NCBI RefSeq assembly: GCF_014648195.1
Contig: NZ_BMQQ01000006.1
Span: 134,641-198,640, forward strand
DNA length: 64,000 bases
Reading direction: 5' to 3'
Source: Streptomyces purpureus
GTDB taxonomy: Bacteria > Actinomycetota > Actinomycetes > Streptomycetales > Streptomycetaceae
The notes under the pieces were generated by a model, which was not told where the DNA came from, ran no database searches, and saw only the letters and a program-made list of their open reading frames with translations. Shown here in pieces: positions 42,263-50,909 of this stretch (positions are counted from its first letter, which is position 1; each line of letters begins with the position of its first letter). The position numbers and the translations under genes are program-made.

Positions 42263-42754
42263 GTGCGCGGAGCCCGTAAGGAGAAGCCCATCCTCATTCT
42301 GTCCGCTCTACTGAGCCTTCCCGCCGTCGTGTTCCTCGCCGTCAAGGTCGTTCACCTGGCGGTGACTCGTCGGCCTGCCATGGCGCGGAGTGCCGGCGGC
42401 GCATGGGCCGAAGGAGCCTGGCTGTGCCTCGCCGTGGCCGTCCTCACCTACACCCTGGGCGGTCTCAGCGGATTCGACACCCGCCCCGCACGGGCCTGCG
42501 CGGAGGAGCGAACAGGGCGGGCCGACCCACAGGCCCACAGGGACATCGAGCAGGCGGACGTTGTCGTCACCTCGGAGTCCTTCCCGCTGTCCCACCTCTG
42601 CACCTGGCCGGACGGAACGCGCGTAGAACTCGTTCCGGGCTGGGCCAACCCCCTGCTGATCGCCTCCCTGGTCGGCGCCGTCGTGTGCGCGGGCACCGCG
42701 GTCCGTGCCGGAGCCAAGGCAAGACCACCTCATCCACCGAAGGATCAATCATGA
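42263..42754 (+). CDS. Small membrane protein
   Basis: Up to 163 residues with three hydrophobic segments (ILILSALLSLPAVVFLAVKVVHLAV, GAWLCLAVAVLTYTLGGLSG, LLIASLVGAVVCAGTAVRAG) and an extracytoplasmic loop containing two Cys (ARACAEERTG, SHLCTWPDG). GTG 42263 opens the frame, but AAGGAG at 42278-42283 is correctly spaced only for an ATC codon at 42290, suggesting the original start may have mutated. Its stop overlaps the next gene (ATGA). Function unknown. Confidence 0.6.
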   Translation: MRGARKEKPILILSALLSLPAVVFLAVKVVHLAVTRRPAMARSAGGAWAEGAWLCLAVAVLTYTLGGLSGFDTRPARACAEERTGRADPQAHRDIEQADVVVTSESFPLSHLCTWPDGTRVELVPGWANPLLIASLVGAVVCAGTAVRAGAKARPPHPPKDQS

Positions 42755-43446
42755 AAGAAACCCTCACCTCGCACCCCAACCGTCGTTCGGTGCTGACGAC
42801 CGGTCTGGGAGTGGCGGGTGGTGTCGCGCTGTGGGCCGGCGGCGCTGCCGTAGCCGCACCGGCGTCCGCCGCGCCGAAGGACAGGCAATGGCGGAAGAAC
42901 AGGTCGGCGAACGGCTGGCCGGTCCTGGAGGCCGCCACGACGTACGGCGTCGAGGGCAGCCCCGTGGACGTGGCTCTCGCGCCGGGTGCCGCGGCCACCG
43001 TGCTGCTGTACGTGGCGCGGCGCTTCCATTACGAAGTGGCCGCGCTGAAGGCCGGCGAGATCACGGGCCACACACGTCGCACGGCAGTCACCGCGGCCTA
43101 TGAGTCGAACCACCTCTCCGGGACCGCTATAGCAATCAAGCCGGGGGCGTATCCGACCGGAGCGGGCGGCTGTCTGTTCCCTCACGAGCTCGCGGTGGTA
43201 CGCGACATCCTCACAGAGTGCGAGGGTGTCGTGCGCTGGGGAGGCGACGACAGGCGGAGCCCGAAGGAGGGGCACTTCCAGATCGACGTCGCGCCCGGCT
43301 CCGCGGCGCTGCACGGCGTGGCCCGGAAGATCGGTGGCTGGGAGGAGCAGCCCGACCAGGGGGCAGGGGTCCCCACCGATGTGTTCGACCGCGGACGCCG
43401 CTCGGCGGCCAAGCGCCTGGCCGACCGGCAGCGGGCGACGTCCTGA
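42751..43446 (+). CDS. Tat-exported M15/VanY-like protein, possibly inactive
   Basis: A 231-residue protein. MKETLTSHPNRRSVLTTGLGVAGGVALWAGGAAVAAPASAA is a Tat signal (NRRSVL). The mature part resembles D-Ala-D-Ala carboxypeptidase / LAS-type peptidases: YESNHLSGTAIAIKPGAYP corresponds to S-x-H-x-x-G-x-A-x-D, and PKEGHFQIDV to the second Zn-binding block. The expected Asp is Ala here (GTAIA), so zinc binding may be lost or altered. A role in peptidoglycan binding or editing is likely. It overlaps the membrane protein gene, so they are probably paired. Confidence 0.7.
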   Translation: MKETLTSHPNRRSVLTTGLGVAGGVALWAGGAAVAAPASAAPKDRQWRKNRSANGWPVLEAATTYGVEGSPVDVALAPGAAATVLLYVARRFHYEVAALKAGEITGHTRRTAVTAAYESNHLSGTAIAIKPGAYPTGAGGCLFPHELAVVRDILTECEGVVRWGGDDRRSPKEGHFQIDVAPGSAALHGVARKIGGWEEQPDQGAGVPTDVFDRGRRSAAKRLADRQRATS

Positions 43447-43460
43447 CGCGCTGAGACGCC

Positions 43461-43500
43461 GGGGCGCGGGTCGGGGGATACGCCCCCCGACCCGCGCCCC
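43461..43500. terminator. Bidirectional terminator between M15-like gene and acyl-CoA dehydrogenase operon
   Basis: A 17-bp perfect inverted repeat (GGGGCGCGGGTCGGGGG and complement) with a six-base loop, 14 bp after the M15-like stop and 10 bp beyond the convergent operon's last stop codon. Confidence 0.88.
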
Positions 43501-43510
43501 GGACCCAGGC

Positions 43511-44671
43511 TCAGGCCGTGAAGCCCAACTCCCTGGCGATCAGCATCCGCTGGACCTCGCTGGTCCCCTCGCCGATCTCCAGGATCTTGGAGTCCCGCCA
43601 CATGCGGGCCACGGGATACTCGTTCATGAAGCCGTAGCCGCCGTGGATCTGGGTGGCCTCGCGGGCGTTGTCGACGGCCACCGTCGAGGAGTACAGCTTC
43701 GCCAGCGCCGCCTCCTTCTTGAACGGCTCACCCAGCACCAGCCGGGACGCCGCGTCCCGCCAGCCCACCCGGGCCATGTGCGCGCGCATCTCCATGTCGG
43801 CGATCTTGAACTGGATGGCCTGGTTGTCGCCGATCGGCCGGCCGAAGGCGTGGCGCTCCTTCGCGTACTTCACCGACTCGTCCACACAGCCTTGCGCGAG
43901 CCCGGTCGCCAGCGCCGAGATCGCGATCCGCCCCTCGTCGAGGATCCGCAGGAACTGGGCGTACCCGCGGCCCTCCTCGCCGAGCAGGTTCGCCAGCGGC
44001 ACCCGCACGTCGTCGAAGGCCAGCTCACGCGTGTCGGAGGCGTTCCACCCCACCTTGGAGTAGGGCGCCGCGACCGTGAACCCGGGGGTCCCGGACGGCA
44101 CGATGATCGAGGAGATCAGCGGGCGGCCGTCCGGCTTGCGGCCGGTCACGGCCGTGACCGTGACCAGACCCGTGATGTCCGTACCGGAGTTGGTGATGAA
44201 GCACTTCGAGCCGTTGATGACCCACTCGCCGGTCGCCTCGTCGCGGACCGCCGTCGTCTTCGTGCCGCCCGCGTCCGAGCCGCCCTCCGGCTCGGTCAGC
44301 CCGAAGGCGCCCAGGATCTCGCCCGAGCACATCCGGGGCAGCCACTCGCGCTTCTGCTCCTCGGTACCGAAGCGGTAGACCGGCATCGCGCCGAGCGAGA
44401 CACCCGCCTCCAGCGTGATGGCGACGGAGGAGTCGACCCGGGCCAGCTCCTCCAGGGCGATCCCCAGGGCGAGGTAGTCGCCGCCCATGCCGCCGTACTC
44501 CTCCGGGAACGGCAGCCCGAACAGGCCCATACGGCCCATCTCCCGGACGATCTCGTACGGGAACTCATGGCGTTCGTAGTAGTCGCCGATCTTCGGCGCG
44601 ACCACGTCGTGGGCGAACTCCTCGACGGTGCGGCGCAGTTCCTCGTGCTCAGGGGCGAGACGGTGATCCAT
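43511..44671 (-). CDS. Acyl-CoA dehydrogenase, isovaleryl-CoA type
   Basis: A 386-residue flavoenzyme. FAD/substrate signatures: LTEPEGGSDAGGTKTTA (about 125-141) and a C-terminal REATQIHGGYGFMNEYPVARMWRDSKILEIGEGTSEVQRMLIAREL. There is no Glu at the short-chain position in this GGYG loop, and isovaleryl-CoA dehydrogenases instead use Glu near 250 (ILDEGRIAI), which is present. With HMG-CoA lyase and methylcrotonyl-CoA carboxylase in the same operon, isovaleryl-CoA is the likely substrate. It is the last gene, 5 bp after the lyase. Confidence 0.9.
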   Translation of the reverse strand: MDHRLAPEHEELRRTVEEFAHDVVAPKIGDYYERHEFPYEIVREMGRMGLFGLPFPEEYGGMGGDYLALGIALEELARVDSSVAITLEAGVSLGAMPVYRFGTEEQKREWLPRMCSGEILGAFGLTEPEGGSDAGGTKTTAVRDEATGEWVINGSKCFITNSGTDITGLVTVTAVTGRKPDGRPLISSIIVPSGTPGFTVAAPYSKVGWNASDTRELAFDDVRVPLANLLGEEGRGYAQFLRILDEGRIAISALATGLAQGCVDESVKYAKERHAFGRPIGDNQAIQFKIADMEMRAHMARVGWRDAASRLVLGEPFKKEAALAKLYSSTVAVDNAREATQIHGGYGFMNEYPVARMWRDSKILEIGEGTSEVQRMLIARELGFTA

Positions 44672-44676
44672 CGTGT

Positions 44677-45606
44677 TCAGTCCTTGTGGGAGAGGGCGCG
44701 GACGGTACGGGACGGGCTGGGGCGGCCCAGCTGTTCGGCCAGCCACACGCTTGTGGCGGTCAGCAGGCCGAGGTCGACGCCGGTTTTGATGCCGAGGCCC
44801 TGGAGCATCCACACGAGGTCCTCGGTGGCGAGGTTCCCCGTCGCGCTCTTCGCGTACGGGCAGCCTCCGAGGCCGCCCGCGGAGGCGTCCACCGTCGTCA
44901 CGCCGTGCTGGAGCGCGGCGAGCGTGTTGGACAGGGCCTGGCCGTACGTGTCGTGGAAGTGCACGGCGAGCCGGGAGGTGGGCACCCCGGCCTCGTTCAA
45001 CGCGGTGAGCAGCCGCCCGACATGGCCGGGAGTGGCGACCCCGATCGTGTCGCCGAGGCTCAGCTCGTCGCAGCCCATGTCGGCGAGCGCCTTGGTCACC
45101 CGGACCACCTGCTCGACGGGGACCGGGCCCTCCCAGGGGTCGCCGAAACACATCGACAGATAGCCCCGGACGCCCACGCCCTGCTCTATGGCGCGGGTGA
45201 CGACCGGCTCGAACATGGCCAGCGCCTCGTCGACCGTCCGGTTGAGATTGGCCTTGGCGAAGGACTCCGTGGCGCTCGCGAACACGGCGACCTCACGGGC
45301 GCCGAGGGCCAGCGCCCGGTCCAGGCCGCGCTCGTTGGGCACGAGCACCGGCAGCCGCACACCGGTCTCGCGGACCAGCGGGAACAGCTGCTCGGCGTCG
45401 GCGAGCTGAGGCACCCACTTCGGGTGCACGAAGCTCGTCGCCTCGATCGTGGAGAGCCCCGCCCCGGCCAGGCGCCGGATGAACTCGGCCTTGACCTCCG
45501 TCGGGACGACGGCCTTCTCGTTCTGCAGCCCGTCGCGGGCCCCGACCTCGTGGATCCGGACGCGGGCGGGCAGTCCCTCGGCGGGGACGGTCATGGGCAG
45601 GGTCAC
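44677..45606 (-). CDS. Hydroxymethylglutaryl-CoA lyase
   Basis: A 309-residue TIM-barrel lyase. RIHEVGARDGLQNEKAVVPTEVK is the metal/substrate-binding start, HFHDTYGQALSN provides the metal ligands, and GGLGGCPYAKSATGN holds the catalytic Cys. It cleaves HMG-CoA to acetoacetate and acetyl-CoA, the last step of leucine degradation. GTG 45606 overlaps the stop of the biotin carboxylase gene (GTGA). Confidence 0.94.
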   Translation of the reverse strand: MTLPMTVPAEGLPARVRIHEVGARDGLQNEKAVVPTEVKAEFIRRLAGAGLSTIEATSFVHPKWVPQLADAEQLFPLVRETGVRLPVLVPNERGLDRALALGAREVAVFASATESFAKANLNRTVDEALAMFEPVVTRAIEQGVGVRGYLSMCFGDPWEGPVPVEQVVRVTKALADMGCDELSLGDTIGVATPGHVGRLLTALNEAGVPTSRLAVHFHDTYGQALSNTLAALQHGVTTVDASAGGLGGCPYAKSATGNLATEDLVWMLQGLGIKTGVDLGLLTATSVWLAEQLGRPSPSRTVRALSHKD

Positions 45607-47636
45607 TGCTGCTCCTCCCTCGGCGTCACCACGGCCAGGATCTGGTCCATGGCGACGGTGGAACCGGGCGTCACGTCCAGCTCGGTGACCGTGCCGGCGT
45701 GCGGGGCGGAGATGACGTGCTCCATCTTCATCGCCTCCACCACCAGCAGGCTCTGCCCGGCGTCGACCTCGTCCCCGACGGCCACCTTCACGACGGTGAC
45801 GGTGCCGGGCATGGGCGCGGCCAGCGTGTCGGCCCCGGCGTGCGCGGCCCCGGAGAGCGAGGCCTCGACGGGGTCGTGGTCCAGGACGTGCCAGGTGTCG
45901 GCGTCCCGGCCGAGCCATACCCCCTCCGGGGAGGCGGTATGGGTGAAGCGGTGGGTCACCCCTTCCAGTTCGACCGTGAGGGTGTCCGCGGTGAGCTCGA
46001 CGAGCCGGACCTCCGCGCGCGGCTCGGGGGCCGCGCCCTCGGACTCCGACGGGGCGGCCGGGGCGAGCAGGAGCTCGTACGACGCGCCGCGCGCGCGGGT
46101 GCGCAGCCCCACCGGGTCCTGGCCCGGGACCCGGAAGTGGTGGACCGTCCAGGCGGGGGTGCCGCCCAGGCGCCAGCCGTCGGCGGCCCCGAAGGGATCG
46201 GTCCAGTAGCCGGGGGCCTCCGCCGCCGGAGGGGTCTTCAGCAGCGCCGCCGCCGCGTACACCTCCGCAGGGACCCCGGCGGGCAGGAGGGAGTCGAGCT
46301 CCCGCTCGACGAGACCGGTGTCGAGGTCGCCGGACACGACCTGAGGGTGCGACAGCAGGCGCCGCAGGAAGCCCGCGTTCGTCTGGACGCCCAGGATCAC
46401 CGTCTCCGCCAGCGCCCCGCGCAGCACCCGGAGGGCCGCCGCACGGTCGGGGCCGTAGGCGATGACCTTCGACAGCATCGGGTCGTACGTGCTTCCGACC
46501 GGCACCCCGGCCAGCAGGCCGGAGTCGGTCCGGACGGAGCCGGAGGAAGGCTCCGACAGTGCCAGGACCGTACCGCCCGAGGGCAGGAAGCCCCGCGAGG
46601 GGTCCTCCGCGCAGATCCGCGCCTCGACCGCGTGGCCCGTCAGCGTGATGCCGTCCTGGCCGAAGGGCAGCGCCTCGCCGGAGGCGACCCGCAGCTGCCA
46701 CTCCACCAGGTCCAGGCCCGTGATCAGCTCCGTGACCGGGTGCTCGACCTGGAGGCGGGTGTTCATCTCCATGAAGTAGTACGAGGACGGGTCGCCACCC
46801 GGGACGATGAACTCGACCGTGCCCGCGCCCACATAGCCGCACGAGCGTGCCGCGTTCACCGCGGCCTCGCCCATCGCCGCCCGGATCCCGGGCGTCAGCA
46901 GGACCGAGGGCGCCTCCTCGATGATCTTCTGGTGGCGGCGCTGCAGCGAGCACTCGCGCTCGCCGAGGTGGACCACGTTTCCATGGCCGTCCGCGAGGAC
47001 CTGGATCTCGATGTGGCGGGGCCGGTCGATCCACCGCTCCACGAGCAGCGTGTCGTCGCCGAACGACGCCCGCGCCTCGCGCCGCGCCGCCGCGATCTCC
47101 TCCATGAGGGCCGACTCCACGCGGGTGAGCCGCATGCCCTTGCCGCCGCCGCCCGCCGAGGGCTTCAGCAGCACCGGCATCCCGATCTCGCGCGCCGCCT
47201 CGGCCAGCTGGTCGTCGGTCAGGCCGGAGCCCGAAGAGCCGGGCACGACCGGCACTCCGGCCGCCTTGACCGTCTCCTTGGCCCGGATCTTGTCGCCCAT
47301 CAGCGAGATCGCCGAAGCGGGCGGCCCGATGAACGCGAGCCCCGCCTCCGCACAGGCCTGCGCGAAGCCGGCGTTCTCTGCCAGGAAGCCGTATCCGGGG
47401 TGGACCGCCTGCGCGCCGGTCCGGGCCGCCGCCTCCAGCAGCCGCTCCACCGAGAGGTAGCTCTCGGCGGCGGGCGCCGGGCCGATCCGTACGGCCGTGT
47501 CCGCCTCCCGCACGTGCCGGGCGTCGGCGTCCGCGTCGCTGAAGACGGCCACCGAACGCACGCCCAGCGCGCGCAGGGTGCGGATGACCCGGACCGCGAT
47601 CTCGCCTCGGTTGGCCACCAGAACGGTGTCGAACAT
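45603..47636 (-). CDS. Methylcrotonyl-CoA carboxylase biotin subunit (biotin carboxylase + BCCP)
   Basis: 677 residues. Biotin carboxylase at 1-450: VLVANRGEIAVRVIRTLRALG, HPGYGFLAENAGFAQA, ATP-grasp loop KPSAGGGGKGMRL and EMNTRLQVEHPVTE. A linker follows (about 450-590), then a biotin carboxyl carrier domain with the biotinyl lysine in VVEAMKMEHVI. It carboxylates its biotin with ATP and bicarbonate. ATG 47636 has GAGGGA upstream; a GTG at 47648 overlaps the previous stop but has no ribosome binding site. Confidence 0.93.
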   Translation of the reverse strand: MFDTVLVANRGEIAVRVIRTLRALGVRSVAVFSDADADARHVREADTAVRIGPAPAAESYLSVERLLEAAARTGAQAVHPGYGFLAENAGFAQACAEAGLAFIGPPASAISLMGDKIRAKETVKAAGVPVVPGSSGSGLTDDQLAEAAREIGMPVLLKPSAGGGGKGMRLTRVESALMEEIAAARREARASFGDDTLLVERWIDRPRHIEIQVLADGHGNVVHLGERECSLQRRHQKIIEEAPSVLLTPGIRAAMGEAAVNAARSCGYVGAGTVEFIVPGGDPSSYYFMEMNTRLQVEHPVTELITGLDLVEWQLRVASGEALPFGQDGITLTGHAVEARICAEDPSRGFLPSGGTVLALSEPSSGSVRTDSGLLAGVPVGSTYDPMLSKVIAYGPDRAAALRVLRGALAETVILGVQTNAGFLRRLLSHPQVVSGDLDTGLVERELDSLLPAGVPAEVYAAAALLKTPPAAEAPGYWTDPFGAADGWRLGGTPAWTVHHFRVPGQDPVGLRTRARGASYELLLAPAAPSESEGAAPEPRAEVRLVELTADTLTVELEGVTHRFTHTASPEGVWLGRDADTWHVLDHDPVEASLSGAAHAGADTLAAPMPGTVTVVKVAVGDEVDAGQSLLVVEAMKMEHVISAPHAGTVTELDVTPGSTVAMDQILAVVTPREEQQ

Positions 47637-47644
47637 GGACTCCC

Positions 47645-49261
47645 TCACATCCGGAAGACGCCGAACTGGGGGTCACCCAGGGGCGCGTTGGCACAGGCGG
47701 TCAGGGCCAGACCCAGCACCTGCCGGGTCTCCAGAGGGTCGATGACCCCGTCGTCCCACAGCCGGGCGGTCGCGTAATAGGCGTTGCCCTGCTGCTCGTA
47801 CTGCGCGCGGATCGGGTCCTTGAAGGACTCTTCCTCCTCCGCGGGCCAGCTCTCGCCGCGCGCCTCCAGCTGATCGCGCTTGACCGTCGCGAGGACCGAG
47901 GCGGCCTGCTCGCCGCCCATCACGGAGATCTTGGCGTTGGGCCACATCCACAGGAAGCGGGGGGAGTAGGCCCGGCCGCACATCGAGTAGTTGCCGGCGC
48001 CGTACGAACCGCCCACCACCACCGTCAGCTTGGGCACGCGCGTGCACGCCACGGCGGTCACCATCTTGGCGCCGTGCTTGGCGATGCCGCCCGCCTCGTA
48101 GTCCCGGCCGACCATGAAGCCGGAGATGTTCTGCAGGAAGAGCAGCGGGATGCCCCGCTGGTCGCACAGCTCGATGAAGTGCGCGCCCTTCTGGGCGGAC
48201 TCGGAGAACAGGATGCCGTTGTTGGCGACGATCCCGACCGGGTGGCCGTGGATCCGGGCGAAGCCCGTGACCAGAGTCTGGCCGTACTCCGCCTTGAACT
48301 CCTGGAAGCGGGAGCCGTCCGTGATCCGGGCGATGACCTCCCGGACGTCGTACGGAGTACGGGAGTCCACCGGCACCGCGCCGTACAGCCCCGCGGGGTC
48401 GACCTTCGGCTCCTCGACCGGCTCCACCGACCAGGGCAGCTCCCCGCGCGCGGGAAGCGTCGCCACGATGTTCCGCACGATCCGCAGGGCGTGGGCGTCG
48501 TCCTCGGCGAGATGGTCGGTGACCCCGGACGTACGGGAGTGGACCTCGCCGCCGCCCAGCTCCTCGGCGGTGACGACCTCGCCGGTGGCCGCCTTCACCA
48601 GCGGCGGGCCGCCGAGGAAGATCGTGCCCTGATTGCGCACGATCACGGCCTCGTCGCTCATCGCCGGGACGTACGCGCCGCCGGCCGTGCAGGAGCCGAG
48701 GACCGCCGCGATCTGCGGGATGCCCGCCCCGGACATCCTCGCCTGGTTGTAGAAGATCCGGCCGAAGTGCTCCCGGTCGGGGAAGACCTCGTCCTGCATC
48801 GGCAGGAACGCGCCGCCGGAGTCCACGAGATAGACGCAGGGGAGGCGGTTCTCCAGCGCCACCTCCTGGGCCCGCAGGTGCTTCTTGACCGTCATTGGGT
48901 AGTACGTGCCGCCCTTGACGGTGGCGTCGTTGGCGACGACCACCACCTCGCGGCCGCTGACCCGCCCGATGCCGGCGATCACCCCGGCGGCCGGGGCCTG
49001 GCCGTCGTACATCCCCTCCGCGGCGAGCGGCGCCAGCTCCAGGAAGGGGGAGCCCGGGTCGAGGAGCGTGTCCACGCGGTCGCGAGGCAGCAGCTTGCCG
49101 CGGGCGGTGTGCCGGGCGCGGGCCTTCTCGCCACCGCCGAGGCGGGCGGCGGCGAGCTTGCCGCGCAGCGTCTCGGTGAGGTCCTGGTGCGCCGCCTCGT
49201 TGGCCTGCCAGGCCTCGGAGGCGGGGTCCGCCGCGCTCGCAAGGACAGGTGCCTGCCGCAT
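47645..49261 (-). CDS. Methylcrotonyl-CoA carboxylase carboxyltransferase subunit
   Basis: A 538-residue biotin-dependent carboxyltransferase. The N-terminal domain has [26 protein letters not shown] and [36 protein letters not shown]; the C-terminal domain has [43 protein letters not shown], typical of the methylcrotonyl-CoA type. ATG 49261 is chosen because AACGGAG is well placed; the extension to ATG 49300 overlaps the operator. It is the first gene of the leucine-catabolism operon. Confidence 0.94.
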   Translation of the reverse strand: MRQAPVLASAADPASEAWQANEAAHQDLTETLRGKLAAARLGGGEKARARHTARGKLLPRDRVDTLLDPGSPFLELAPLAAEGMYDGQAPAAGVIAGIGRVSGREVVVVANDATVKGGTYYPMTVKKHLRAQEVALENRLPCVYLVDSGGAFLPMQDEVFPDREHFGRIFYNQARMSGAGIPQIAAVLGSCTAGGAYVPAMSDEAVIVRNQGTIFLGGPPLVKAATGEVVTAEELGGGEVHSRTSGVTDHLAEDDAHALRIVRNIVATLPARGELPWSVEPVEEPKVDPAGLYGAVPVDSRTPYDVREVIARITDGSRFQEFKAEYGQTLVTGFARIHGHPVGIVANNGILFSESAQKGAHFIELCDQRGIPLLFLQNISGFMVGRDYEAGGIAKHGAKMVTAVACTRVPKLTVVVGGSYGAGNYSMCGRAYSPRFLWMWPNAKISVMGGEQAASVLATVKRDQLEARGESWPAEEEESFKDPIRAQYEQQGNAYYATARLWDDGVIDPLETRQVLGLALTACANAPLGDPQFGVFRM

Positions 49262-49279
49262 GGCCTGAGCTCCGTTCTT

Positions 49280-49325
49280 GTTAATGAGCGTTAACGTCAT
49301 TTCGTTCAGGTTAACGACCGCTAAC
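49280..49325. promoter_or_regulatory. Two TetR-type operators of the leucine-catabolism operon
   Basis: Two palindromic 16-mers, GTTAATGAGCGTTAAC (49280-49295) and GTTAACGACCGCTAAC (49310-49325), share the consensus GTTAAYGASCGYTAAC. Their centres are 30 bp apart, about three helical turns, between the divergent carboxyltransferase and TetR genes. Confidence 0.85.
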
Positions 49326-49347
49326 CGCGTTGTCTAGAATCTCTTCC

Positions 49348-49926
49348 ATGAGCACCCGCACCGACGCCCCCACCCGCCGCGAACAGATCCTCAAGGAGGC
49401 CGCGCGCCTCTTCGCCGAGCGCGGCTTCCACGGCGTCGGCGTCGACGAGATAGGGGCGGCGGTCGGTATCAGCGGCCCCGGCCTGTACCGCCACTTCCCC
49501 GGCAAGGACGCGATGCTCGCCGAGCTGCTCGTCGGCATCAGCGAACGCCTCCTCGACGGCGGCCGGCGCCGCGCCGAGGAGGCCGCCGGGGACCCCCGGG
49601 CCGTCCTCGCCTCCCTGATCGACGGGCACATCGACTTCGCCCTCGACGACCGGCCGCTGATCACCCTCCACGACCGCGAGCTGGACCGGCTCCGCGACGC
49701 CGACCGCAAGCGGGTGCGGCAGCTCCAGCGGCAGTACGTGGAGCTGTGGGTGGTGGTCGTGCGCGAGCTGTACCCCGTACCCACCGAGGCGGAGGCGCGA
49801 GCGGCGGTACACGCCGTCTTCGGCCTGCTGAACTCCACACCCCACCTGGGCCCCGGAGCGGGCCGCACGGTCACTGAAGGGGTGCTCCAGCGGCTCGCAC
49901 ACGGCGCGTTCGGCGCGCTCGCCTGA
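49348..49926 (+). CDS. TetR-family repressor of the leucine/isovalerate operon
   Basis: A 192-residue protein starting MSTRTDAPTRREQILKEAARLFAERGFHGVGVDEIGAAVGISGPGLYRHFPGKDAMLAELL, a textbook TetR HTH, followed by a helical ligand domain. An upstream TTG (49330) is in frame but less likely. It is divergent from the carboxylase operon with two palindromes between them, so it probably represses both; an acyl-CoA intermediate of leucine breakdown is the likely inducer. Confidence 0.9.
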   Translation: MSTRTDAPTRREQILKEAARLFAERGFHGVGVDEIGAAVGISGPGLYRHFPGKDAMLAELLVGISERLLDGGRRRAEEAAGDPRAVLASLIDGHIDFALDDRPLITLHDRELDRLRDADRKRVRQLQRQYVELWVVVVRELYPVPTEAEARAAVHAVFGLLNSTPHLGPGAGRTVTEGVLQRLAHGAFGALA

Positions 49927-50129
49927 TCCGGGGCTCGGTTCACCTCCGGGCGCCTTTCAGCGTGCGCCGACGGTCGATCGTGCTCGGTCCCTCGTCCCTC
50001 GGGACCTCCGCGCGTTCTCCCTTTCGGCGCCCGCGGCGCCCTTCGGCTCACTCGCCGGGCATAAGTGCCTTCCGTCCGCCCCCCGAAACGATTGCCCACA
50101 ACCGCATGGCCCCCGGCAGAATGGGGGCC

Positions 50130-50909
50130 ATGCCGATACCCAGCCGCGCCGCCCTCGTCGAGCACCTCGTCCGTACGCGTATCGCCGGCGACGTCGCCAC
50201 CCCCCGGGACAACAACCTCTCCCACTACCGCAAGCTCGCCAACGGCGACCGCCACTACTGGCTGGGTCTGGAGCTCGGTGACCGCTGGACCGACGAGCAG
50301 GACGTGCTCGCGGTCATGGCCGAGCGGTGCGGGGTGAACGACGACCCCGCGCACCGGGCGGGGCAGGACACCATCGACCCCGAGCTCACCGTCGACGCCC
50401 TGGACCGGGTGGCCGCCCGGCTCCGCAAGGCCGCCGCGGGGCGCCAGCGGGTGCTCTTCGCTACCGGGCACCCCGGCTCGCTGATCGACGTGCACAGCCG
50501 CACCGCCGCCGCGCTGCGGGCCGCCGGCTGCGAGATCGTACGGATCCCCGGCGGGCTCGTCGCCGACGAGGGGTACGTCGTCCAGTTCGCCGACGTCGCG
50601 CTGTTCGAGCGGGGAGCCAGCCTCTGGCACACCCATTCGCCCGAGCCGATGAACGCCATCCTGGACGCCATGGAGGCCGAGGGCAGCCCGCTGCCCGACC
50701 TGGTCGTCGCCGACCACGGCTGGGCCGGGCGCGCCGGACAGCGCGGCATCGACGCCGTCGGGTACGCGGACTGCAACGACCCGGCGCTCTTCATCGGCGA
50801 GGCCGAAGGAACCCTCCAGGTGACGATTCCGCTGGACGACCATGTCGTGGATCCGCGCTACTACGAGCCGATGACCGACTACCTGCTGGACGCGGCCGGG
50901 CTGCTCTGA
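50130..50909 (+). CDS. Conserved protein, commonly annotated as a phosphatase
   Basis: A 259-residue protein starting MPIPSRAALVEHLVRTRIAGDVATPRDNN (ATG 50130; ATG 50121 is alternative). A Rossmann-like core (RVLFATGHPGSLIDVHSRTAAALRAAGCEIVRI) is followed by a conserved acidic/His-rich region (LWHTHSPEPMNAILDAM, DLVVADHGWAGRAGQ). No classical phosphatase signature that I can verify; the label rests on remembered annotation. Its last 31 bp overlap the convergent CDF transporter gene. Confidence 0.7.
   Translation: MPIPSRAALVEHLVRTRIAGDVATPRDNNLSHYRKLANGDRHYWLGLELGDRWTDEQDVLAVMAERCGVNDDPAHRAGQDTIDPELTVDALDRVAARLRKAAAGRQRVLFATGHPGSLIDVHSRTAAALRAAGCEIVRIPGGLVADEGYVVQFADVALFERGASLWHTHSPEPMNAILDAMEAEGSPLPDLVVADHGWAGRAGQRGIDAVGYADCNDPALFIGEAEGTLQVTIPLDDHVVDPRYYEPMTDYLLDAAGLL

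Noticed and set aside
37561..43460. Insertion-sequence-mediated rearrangement.
   Set aside because: No transposase or terminal inverted repeats could be found at the truncation points, so the mechanism is left open.
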